A DNA stretch of 64,000 nt from JAJPGZ01 sp038229295. GTDB taxonomy: Bacteria > Verrucomicrobiota > Verrucomicrobiia > Chthoniobacterales > UBA10450. The first letter of the stretch is position 1. Every line of letters starts with the position of its first letter. Position numbers and translations under genes: made by a program. The notes under the pieces were generated by a model. The model saw only the letters and a program-made list of their open reading frames with translations. It ran no database searches and was not told where the DNA came from. The stretch is from NCBI GenBank assembly GCA_038229295.1, contig JBBROO010000002.1:1-64000 (forward strand), read 5' to 3'. Below, piece by piece: positions 8,741 through 15,809 of this stretch.

Positions 8741-10594
8741 ATGCAAAACGCCGCCGCTCATTCCGCAAGATCGACAATCATCATCGTCGGTCTTCTCGTC
8801 GCGCTGACGTGGCTCGTCTTCGGCCAGACGCTGTATCACGACTTCATCAACTTCGACGACAATAAATACGTTTACGAAAATGTGCGCGTGAGCAGCGGCC
8901 TAAGTGCGACCGGCGTCGCGTCGGCCTTCACGCAAAAGCATAACAATCTCTGGCATCCGCTAACGACACTCTCGAACATGCTCGATTGTCAGTTGTTTGG
9001 ACTGAAGGCCGGCGGCCACCATTTTACCAACGTCGTTTTGCACACCCTCGCGGTGCTGCTGCTTTTTTTTGTGCTCAGGGAAATGACTGGCCGTTTCTGG
9101 GGCAGCGCTTTTGTCGCGGCGATCTTTGCCATTCACCCTTTGCGCGTGGAATCGGTCGCGTGGATCGCCGAACGCAAGGACGTGCTCAGCGGTGTCTTCT
9201 TCATGCTCACTCTCGGTGCCTACGTCCGCTACGCACGTCGGCCGACCATTGGACGCTACCTGACGATGTCGATCTTGTATGCGTGTGGCCTGATGTCGAA
9301 GGCCATGCTCGTGACCGTGCCGGTGATTTTGCTGCTACTGGATTATTGGCCACTGGAACGCCTGAACAAGGTCCGCGCTTTTCCGAGATTGCTCATCGAA
9401 AAAGTGCCGCTGTTTCTTTTGGCATTCGGATCTGCCATCGCCACCGTCGGTGCGCAGACGGCGACGATCAATTCAGCGGGAACGCTGTCAGTGTGGTGGC
9501 GATTCAGCCGCGCAGTCGTGACGTTGATGATCTACATCGGCCAAATGTTTTGGCCCGCGAACCTGGCGATTTTTTATCCCCATGGGAACGATCAAACGCC
9601 GCTCTGGCGGGTCGCGGCCTCAGCCGCCGCGATTGCCATCATCACCATCGCTGCGTTTGTCACCAGCGGGCGCCAGAAATATTTTTTGGTCGGTTGGTTC
9701 TGGTATGTGGTCATGCTATTGCCGGTGCTCGGCATCGTCGGGGTGCAGGGATACGCGGATCGTTTTACTTATTTGCCGCAAATTGGATTGTCGATCTTGC
9801 TCACGTGGTCGATCAACGATCTGACGCAGCGGTGGCCTCATCGCGAGATTATTCTGAGCACGGTTGCGGCCATGCTCATCGTCCTCCTCACCGTCTGCGC
9901 TTTTCGGCAGACATCTTTTTGGCGTGACAGCATCACGCTTTGGACCCGTACGCTTGCGGTGACATCAAACAACGAAACGGCGCAATGGTGCATTGCGTCG
10001 GCGCTGCTGGAACGCGGCCGACTCGACGAAGCGATCGCGCATTCGCAGGCGGCGGTCGCGATTCGTCCCGAGAAAGCTGGCGCCTACGGCAAAGTGCCGG
10101 TCGTTTTGACGGACGAACAAACGCAGGCGGCGATTGCGCGTTTAACAAAACGTCTCGAGACCTATCCGCGCTCGGTCGACGCGCATAACAATCTCGGCGT
10201 TATTCTCTATCAAAGCGGCGATGCGCGCGCCGCGGTTAATCAGTGGGAGATGAGTCTGGCCATCGCGCCTAACGACGGCAACGCGCAAAATAATTTGGCC
10301 TGGGTGCTCGCGACTTATCCGGACGACTCCATTCGCGATGGCGCGAAAGCGGTCATGCTGGCCGAGAGCGCGGTGCGACTTGCTGGTGGCGAAAACCCGA
10401 TCGTCCTGCGCACGTTGGCGGGCGCTTATGCGGAAGACGGCCAATTCGCCAAGGCGGCAGAGACGGCGCAGCGCGCGGCCGATCTGGCGACGACGCAAAA
10501 AAACCCCTCGTTAGGCGCCACGCTTCGCGGTGAGATGGCGCGTTACCGCGAGAATCAGCCTCATCGCGAAGTGCCGAAACGAGCCGAGCCATGA
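8741..10594 (+). CDS. TMTC-like membrane protein with TPR tail, paralog 2 of 4
   Basis: This 617-aa paralog has the same order of elements: FINFDDNKYV, NNLWHPLTTLSNMLDCQLFG, GGHHFTNVVLH, FAIHPLRVESVAWIAERKDVLSG, GLMSKAMLVTVPVILLLLDYWP and YADRFTYLPQIG. A shorter TPR tail of about 180 aa follows. The repeats are less regular than in paralog 3, containing PEKAGAYGKVPVVLTDEQTQ where a TPR helix would be expected. The gene begins 6 bases after paralog 1 and ends in an ATGA overlap with paralog 3. Copies of the dispersed word lie at 8767, 9266 (MSILYACGLMSK) and 9788 (LSILLTWS). Family-level evidence is strong; the reaction is not demonstrated. Confidence 0.8.
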   Translation: MQNAAAHSARSTIIIVGLLVALTWLVFGQTLYHDFINFDDNKYVYENVRVSSGLSATGVASAFTQKHNNLWHPLTTLSNMLDCQLFGLKAGGHHFTNVVLHTLAVLLLFFVLREMTGRFWGSAFVAAIFAIHPLRVESVAWIAERKDVLSGVFFMLTLGAYVRYARRPTIGRYLTMSILYACGLMSKAMLVTVPVILLLLDYWPLERLNKVRAFPRLLIEKVPLFLLAFGSAIATVGAQTATINSAGTLSVWWRFSRAVVTLMIYIGQMFWPANLAIFYPHGNDQTPLWRVAASAAAIAIITIAAFVTSGRQKYFLVGWFWYVVMLLPVLGIVGVQGYADRFTYLPQIGLSILLTWSINDLTQRWPHREIILSTVAAMLIVLLTVCAFRQTSFWRDSITLWTRTLAVTSNNETAQWCIASALLERGRLDEAIAHSQAAVAIRPEKAGAYGKVPVVLTDEQTQAAIARLTKRLETYPRSVDAHNNLGVILYQSGDARAAVNQWEMSLAIAPNDGNAQNNLAWVLATYPDDSIRDGAKAVMLAESAVRLAGGENPIVLRTLAGAYAEDGQFAKAAETAQRAADLATTQKNPSLGATLRGEMARYRENQPHREVPKRAEP

Positions 10595-12600
10595 AGCGTT
10601 CCGCGAAGACTGCGCAAGATCGACATCTCCATCGTTGGCACAGTCTCGTCATCTCGATTCTCCTGCTCGGGTTGACTTGGGTGGTATTCGGCAAAACGCT
10701 CGCCCACGACTTCATCAACTACGACGACCGCATTTACGTCGTGCGCAACGCGCAGGTGAACAGCGGGCTCACTCTCGCTGGATGCAAGCGCGCCTTTACG
10801 CAATCACACGCCGGCAATTGGCATCCCCTAACGACTCTTTCCCACATGCTCGATTGCCAGCTCTTCGGTTTGAAACCGGGTCCGCACCATTTCGTCGATG
10901 TTCTCCTGCATAGCGCCGCCGTCGTTTTGCTCTTTCTTCTGCTTCGCCAAATTACCGGCGCGATTTGGCGAAGCGCATTTGTCGCTGCGATTTTTGCCAT
11001 CCATCCGCTGCGGGTCGAGTCCGTCGCCTGGATCGCGGAGCGCAAAGATGTTCTGAGCGCTCTCTTTTTCATGCTCACGCTCGCGGCTTATGCGCGTTAC
11101 GCGCGCAATCCGACAGTCGGCCGCTACGTCGTGATGTCGATCTTGTGCGCGTGCGGGCTGATGTCGAAGCCGATGCTCGTGACGCTCCCGCTGGTTCTCC
11201 TGCTACTCGATTACTGGCCGTTGCAACGCCTCGTCGATCTTCGCTCGTTCAGGCGATTACTCATCGAAAAACTTCCGTTAGGCATAATGGCCCTCGCGGT
11301 CAGCGTCGCGACGTTTGTCATTCAGGAAAAGACGCCGGGCGCGATCGCGCAATTGCCGCTGCTTTGGCGAATCGAGAACGCCATCGTCAGCTACGTCATT
11401 TACATCTGGCAAATTTTTTGGCCGGCCAATCTCGTCGTCTTCTATCCGCATCCGGAAAATCATTTGCTCGTCTGGCAGGTCGCGCTCGCAGCTTGTTTTC
11501 TAATTGCCATCACGCTGCTCGTATTCCGTTTGCGGAAAACAAAAAAATATCTGCTCGTCGGCTGGCTCTGGTACTTGTCGATGTTGCTGCCGGTCATCGG
11601 CCTCGTCGAAGTCGGACTGCAAGGTCACGCCGATCGCTACACCTACCTTCCCCACATCGGATTGTACGTCGCGCTCACCTGGCTGATTGTCGATCTTGCT
11701 GGAACCGCGCGGTATCGCCGCGAAATGTTTGTTACGTCCGCGGTCGTTATCATTGGTTCGTTAGCCGCGTGCGCCTGGAAACAAACTTCTTATTGGCAAA
11801 ATGGCGAAACGCTCTGGACCCACGCGCTCGCCATCACGCCGGACAGCGACGTAGCTCAAACAAATTTCGGCATCATCGTGATGGAGCGCGGAGATTTGGA
11901 TGACGCGCTCGCGCATTTGCGGACGGCGCTCCAGATTCGTTCCAAGACTCCGCATTCGCACTACGACCTGAGCCTCGCTCTCATTAACACCAACCTCGGC
12001 TACGTCCTCGCGCGCAAGGGCTCGCCTAACGAAGCCATCGGCTATTGGCGGACGGCGCTCGAGTATCAGCCCGGTCTGGCCGAAGCGCATTACAATCTCG
12101 GCAGCGCTCTTTTTCACAGAGGCCAACTCGCCGAAGCGATCGTGGAATACGAAAAGACATTGTCGATCAATCCCGACGATGCGGACGCGCATACCAGTCT
12201 CGGCAATGCGCTCGTGCAAAATAAATCGTTGCACCAAGCCGTCGCGCATTATCAGGCCGCGCTCGAAATTGCGCCGCGCTCCACTTTGCCGCTGAATAAT
12301 CTGGCTTGGATTTTCTCGACTGGTCCCGATGCATCATTGCGCAACGGCGCCAGAGCGCTGGAGCTCGCGCGAACGGTCGATCAATCTGCGGAGGAAAAAA
12401 ACGCTGTGTTTATTCGCACCCTGGCGGCGGCGTACGCCGAGAGCGGTCGTTTCGAGGACGCGATCGAAACCGCGCGGCGAGCATGGGAGTTCGCCCGCGC
12501 GCATGACGATGTCGATCTTGCGCGCGAAATCGAGAGCGATGTCGATCTTTACCGACGCAATACGCCGCTGCGCGATCCGAATCTGGTCGATGCGCGCTAA
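10591..12600 (+). CDS. TMTC-like membrane protein with TPR tail, paralog 3 of 4
   Basis: At 669 aa this is the longest of the four paralogs. The membrane half shows FINYDDRIYV, GNWHPLTTLSHMLDCQLFG, PHHFVDVLLH, ERKDVLSALFFM, GLMSKPMLVTLPLVLLLLDYWP and HADRYTYLPHIG. The TPR half has about five recognisable repeats (for example AHYNLGSALFHRGQLAEAIVEYEK, split across the A and B helices). The C-terminus DVDLYRRNTPLRDPNLVDAR is shared with the orphan fragment at 14332-14553. The gene overlaps both neighbours (4 and 11 bases). Five copies of the dispersed word occur, two of them only 30 bases apart (12509 and 12539), reading DVDLAREIESDVDLY. Confidence 0.8.
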   Translation: MKRSAKTAQDRHLHRWHSLVISILLLGLTWVVFGKTLAHDFINYDDRIYVVRNAQVNSGLTLAGCKRAFTQSHAGNWHPLTTLSHMLDCQLFGLKPGPHHFVDVLLHSAAVVLLFLLLRQITGAIWRSAFVAAIFAIHPLRVESVAWIAERKDVLSALFFMLTLAAYARYARNPTVGRYVVMSILCACGLMSKPMLVTLPLVLLLLDYWPLQRLVDLRSFRRLLIEKLPLGIMALAVSVATFVIQEKTPGAIAQLPLLWRIENAIVSYVIYIWQIFWPANLVVFYPHPENHLLVWQVALAACFLIAITLLVFRLRKTKKYLLVGWLWYLSMLLPVIGLVEVGLQGHADRYTYLPHIGLYVALTWLIVDLAGTARYRREMFVTSAVVIIGSLAACAWKQTSYWQNGETLWTHALAITPDSDVAQTNFGIIVMERGDLDDALAHLRTALQIRSKTPHSHYDLSLALINTNLGYVLARKGSPNEAIGYWRTALEYQPGLAEAHYNLGSALFHRGQLAEAIVEYEKTLSINPDDADAHTSLGNALVQNKSLHQAVAHYQAALEIAPRSTLPLNNLAWIFSTGPDASLRNGARALELARTVDQSAEEKNAVFIRTLAAAYAESGRFEDAIETARRAWEFARAHDDVDLAREIESDVDLYRRNTPLRDPNLVDAR

Positions 12601-14311
12601 CTCCCGCATCCTGGTTCTTAGCATCTGCGCGCTGCTTGCCGGAATTACATGGATCGTTTTCGGCCAAACCGTTCACTTCCCGTTCATCGATTTCGATGAC
12701 CCGATGTATGTCTATCAAGAGCCAGAGATCAACGCCGGCCTAACGAAACACGGCCTCATCTGGGCCTTCACGCATTTGCCGTCCACAAATTGGTATCCGC
12801 TCACGAACATCTCGCACATGATCGAAGCGCAGTTCTACGGAACGAACGCGGGCGGTTACCATCTCACCAACGTCCTGCTGCACGCCATCGCGGCCATCCT
12901 GCTTTTTGTCGTCTTGCGAGAAATGACGGCGGCTATCTGGCCCAGCGCATTTGTGGCTGCGCTCTTTGCCATTCATCCACTGCGCGTGGAATCGGTCGCC
13001 TGGGTGGTCGAACGGAAAGATGTGCTCAGTGGTGTTTTCTTCATGCTGACGCTGTTGGCTTACGGGCGTTACGCGCGCAATCCATCGCTTGGTCGTTACA
13101 TGGCGATGTCGATCTTGTTCGCGTGCGGGCTTATGTCGAAGCAGATCCTGGTGACGGTTCCGTTTGTTCTGCTGTTGCTCGATTACTGGCCACTGCGTCG
13201 AGGCCGGATGTTTCTGGCCGAAAAAATTCCTTTGCTGGTGCTTTCCGCCGGCGCGTCAGTCATCGCGTTTTTCACGCAGACGCATGGAACGGGAGCGTTG
13301 CAGCGACTGTCGCTCACGTCGCGGATCGGCAACGCGCTCGTGAGTTATGTCATATATATATGGCAAATGGTTTGGCCGGTCCGGCTGGCGGTTTTCTATC
13401 CGCATCCGGGTGATCGGCTCGCGCTTTGGGAGATGGCGCTGGCGTTTGTGTTTCTCATTGCCATTACGGTTGCGGCGTTTGTCGTCCGAAAAAAATATCC
13501 GTATGTCGCGGTTGGCTGGCTTTGGTACTTGTCGATCTTAGCGCCGGTCATCGGCCTCATTCAGATTAATTTGCAGGGCCACGCCGATCGGTACACCTAT
13601 TTGCCCCAGATCGGACTCTACATCGCGATCACGTGGGGGATTGTCGATCTTGCGAAATCATTTCGATATCGCGCGCAGATACTCGGCGCTGCCGCCGCTG
13701 TCGTTATTACTGCTTTAATGTTTGTCGCGCGGATTCAAGTGACGCATTGGCGGGACACCGAATCGCTCTGGAATCATGCGCTGGCTGTGACAGAGAACAA
13801 CGACGTCGTCCAGACGCATCTCGCTGATTTTCTTTTGCGACAGCAGCGGGTAGACGAATCAATCGCGCATTCCCGAGAAGCGCTTCGAATCCGTGCGGAC
13901 AACCCCGACGCGCACAATAATCTTGCCTTGGCTTTGTTGTTAACCGGTCGCGAAGGCGAGGGCGTTGCTCACTTGGAAGAAAGTTTGCGGATTCAGCCGG
14001 CGAACTTAAATGCGCGAGTCAATCTCGCCTGGATGCTCGCGACTTCGGCTAACGCATCCGTGCGCAATGGTCCACGTGCAGTCGAATTGGCCGAGAGCGT
14101 CGCGCGCGGCCCAGGCCACGCCAATCCGACTGTTCTGCGAACGCTTGCCGCCGCCTACGCAGAGGCAGACCGTTTTTCCGAAGCAATCGAAACAGCGGAA
14201 AGCGCTTTGGAAATTGCGAATGCGACCGGCAACTCGGGTCTCTCGGCTGATCTCGAAATGAATATTGGAAGCTATCGATTGAATCGGCCGCTCCGCGGTC
14301 GCGCGCACTGA
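12590..14311 (+). CDS. TMTC-like membrane protein with TPR tail, paralog 4 of 4
   Basis: This paralog is 573 aa from the ATG at 12590. I chose that start because MRANSRILVLSICALLAGITW gives the same short N-terminus before the first helix as in the other paralogs; the open frame extends upstream only as overlap with paralog 3. Conserved elements are FIDFDDPMYV, TNWYPLTNISHMIEAQFYG, GGYHLTNVLLH, VERKDVLSGVFFM, GLMSKQILVTVPFVLLLLDYWP and HADRYTYLPQIG. The TPR tail is short, about three repeats. The family's Cys in 'HMLDCQ' is Ala here (HMIEAQ). The dispersed word occurs at 13106, 13529 and 13641. Confidence 0.8.
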   Translation: MRANSRILVLSICALLAGITWIVFGQTVHFPFIDFDDPMYVYQEPEINAGLTKHGLIWAFTHLPSTNWYPLTNISHMIEAQFYGTNAGGYHLTNVLLHAIAAILLFVVLREMTAAIWPSAFVAALFAIHPLRVESVAWVVERKDVLSGVFFMLTLLAYGRYARNPSLGRYMAMSILFACGLMSKQILVTVPFVLLLLDYWPLRRGRMFLAEKIPLLVLSAGASVIAFFTQTHGTGALQRLSLTSRIGNALVSYVIYIWQMVWPVRLAVFYPHPGDRLALWEMALAFVFLIAITVAAFVVRKKYPYVAVGWLWYLSILAPVIGLIQINLQGHADRYTYLPQIGLYIAITWGIVDLAKSFRYRAQILGAAAAVVITALMFVARIQVTHWRDTESLWNHALAVTENNDVVQTHLADFLLRQQRVDESIAHSREALRIRADNPDAHNNLALALLLTGREGEGVAHLEESLRIQPANLNARVNLAWMLATSANASVRNGPRAVELAESVARGPGHANPTVLRTLAAAYAEADRFSEAIETAESALEIANATGNSGLSADLEMNIGSYRLNRPLRGRAH

Positions 14312-14331
14312 CGGCGCCGTCGCAGCGCGCC

Positions 14332-14553
14332 GTGAAGATGTCGCAGGAAAAAATCCCGACGTTTGTTCGCACACTCGCCGCCGCTTACGCCGAGAATCAT
14401 CGCTTCACAGAAGCGACCGAAACAATCCAGCGCGCGGCGTTCCTCGCGCGCGCCCAACACGATGTCGATCTTGCCAACGAGATCGAACGCGATGTCGACC
14501 TTTATCGGGCAAATTCGTCTCTGCGTGATTTCAGTTTGATTGAAGCGCGTTGA
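14332..14553 (+). pseudogene. Orphan C-terminal remnant of a fifth TMTC/TPR paralog
   Basis: A short open frame encodes about 73 residues that align along their length with the C-terminus of paralog 3: FVRTLAAAYAENHRFTEA here against FIRTLAAAYAESGRFEDA there, and DVDLYRANSSLRDFSLIEAR against DVDLYRRNTPLRDPNLVDAR. No membrane domain precedes it; paralog 4 ends just 20 bases upstream. The simplest reading is that a fifth copy was lost by deletion, or that only the 3' end was duplicated. It is followed at once by a tRNA-like fragment, so it marks the border of the accessory island. Whether it is translated is unknown. Confidence 0.65.
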
Positions 14554-14570
14554 TGGTGCGCGATGCAGGG
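14554..14570 (-). repeat. Fragment of a tRNA-Val 3' end, degenerate
   Basis: The 17 bases TGGTGCGCGATGCAGGG match the start (plus-strand view) of the intact tRNA-Val region at 18073-18147, that is CCA, discriminator, acceptor 3' strand and the beginning of the T arm, with one base different. Similarity fades after 14570, although 'CTGCAACTTCTTC' further on loosely resembles the continuing tRNA. Matching fragments lie at 15709 and 17333. Such partial 3' tRNA copies are left when elements integrate into a tRNA gene. Confidence 0.5.
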
Positions 14571-14598
14571 AAGGAATCTGCAACTTCTTCTGAATGTT

Positions 14599-15650
14599 AA
14601 ATGTTTAGATTTGACGCCTTTTTTCCTTCTGGATGTATTGCGAAGAAGAATTGGAATGGCAGGATTGTGGCTTCGACGCGCCATTTTGACGGTGGCGAGT
14701 CGACGATGCGTTAATTGGTGATGGATTCAGGAGCGAACGAAAATACTGCCTTGCAAAGAACCGTACAGAGGCCGCCGCCTAACGATCCGACGATTGGTGA
14801 GTGTCGGCTCTGTCGCAGCTGGGGAGAACTCCGTAGATCGCATGTCCTGCCCGACATGGCGTACAACGATGTAATCGACACGACGTCGCATCCGAGGATG
14901 ATCGTGGTTCGCGACACCGATGAAGGCCGAGTGTCCGACAAAAGCCATCAGACAGGGTTTCGCGAGCGACTGCTATGGCCAGGGTGTGAGGCTCGATTCA
15001 GCAAATATGAGAGCTACGCCGCGCGCCATCTTTTGAACGTCAGCCTTCCCCATGACGACGTTAGAGGTGTTGTAACGTTAAGGGTTGACGATTACAGCGG
15101 ACTGAAATTGTTTTTGTTGTCTCTCCTTTGGAGGGTTGGTGCGGCCAGAGGAGATTTTTTTCGTTGCGTTCGCTTGGGACCACATGAAGAGCGCCTACGC
15201 GCTATGTTAGATGCTGAGAATCCCGGTGAGCCGGACGAGTATGGCTGTCTGGTGACACCGCTCCTGCCCGAGCCCGGCATTCCAATGGAACGGATCATAA
15301 CAATGCCCAGCCTTACGCGTGTGGACGGTCACAACGGATGCTTGTTGGTTTTTAGAGGAATGGTTTTCCAGTTCTTTATCTCTCGCCATGGGATAGCTGC
15401 GGGCGTTGAGCGGGCATTTTTGAACAAGAACGGAGAGATGATTATGATGTGGGCTAGGGGTGCGCAGTTCCCGCCTCTTCGTCAGTTGTGGCACCGTTGC
15501 ATGACGGCTGTAAGACGAGAAGCTGACAAAGAGGCAAACAATAAAGCTGTTCCCGCCCAGAAGCGGGTTTGGGGGACGCAATGAGTTCCCCTAACTACGT
15601 TGAACGGCTGATGAAAAGCGGCGGGACGCTGGGTTCAGATCTAAACATTT
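14599..15650. repeat. 12-base inverted repeats bracketing the Cys/His protein gene
   Basis: AAATGTTTAGAT at 14599-14610 and its exact complement ATCTAAACATTT at 15639-15650 bracket the gene at 14721-15584, with one further near-matching base outside. The bracketed unit is about 1.05 kb. The arms may be ends of a small mobile unit or decayed flanks. No transposase is encoded between them. Confidence 0.4.
14721..15584 (+). CDS. Uncharacterised Cys/His-motif protein (HNH-like family)
   Basis: About 287 aa from the ATG at 14721; TTG and GTG codons just upstream are alternatives. The N-terminus has a zinc-ribbon-like start, ECRLCRSWGELRRSHVLPDM, where C-x2-C followed by S-H-x2-P resembles a family of unnamed proteins with HNH-endonuclease-like metal sites. 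In those I would expect a second C-x2-C in the segment 'LL C..CE..FS..E'. Here it reads LLWPGCEARFSKYE, with Trp in place of the first Cys, which suggests a lost ligand. The rest is unrecognised. It lacks the dispersed 11-mer and lies between inverted repeats next to tRNA fragments, so horizontal origin is likely. A nuclease function is not established. Confidence 0.55.
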   Translation: MDSGANENTALQRTVQRPPPNDPTIGECRLCRSWGELRRSHVLPDMAYNDVIDTTSHPRMIVVRDTDEGRVSDKSHQTGFRERLLWPGCEARFSKYESYAARHLLNVSLPHDDVRGVVTLRVDDYSGLKLFLLSLLWRVGAARGDFFRCVRLGPHEERLRAMLDAENPGEPDEYGCLVTPLLPEPGIPMERIITMPSLTRVDGHNGCLLVFRGMVFQFFISRHGIAAGVERAFLNKNGEMIMMWARGAQFPPLRQLWHRCMTAVRREADKEANNKAVPAQKRVWGTQ

Positions 15651-15708
15651 GACGTTCCAGTGGCGACCTTGGTTGAGGGCGATCTTCCTTTACTAGAGCC
15701 GAACGGCC

Positions 15709-15755
15709 GTGCGCGATGCAGGGTTCGAACCTGCGACTTCTGGCGTGTGAAGGAA
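15709..15755 (-). repeat. Truncated tRNA-Val 3' half (att-like remnant)
   Basis: About 47 bases match the intact tRNA-Val at 18076-18122 with roughly three differences. They cover the acceptor 3' strand, the complete T arm (GGGTTCGAACC) and the anticodon arm as far as the GTGTGAAG loop. The 5' half of the tRNA is missing, so no functional tRNA can form. The copy lies on the left of the methyltransferase gene while the intact tRNA lies on its right. That is the geometry expected for attL/attR-type repeats around an inserted segment. Confidence 0.7.
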
Positions 15756-15809
15756 GATGATCTGCACGGTCACTGGACGAAATGATCGAATTGCTCGATT
15801 AAGTCAGCG

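Noticed and set aside
12329..12589. Long N-terminal extension of TMTC paralog 4
   Set aside because: It lies wholly within paralog 3 in another frame and has no similarity to the N-termini of the other paralogs.
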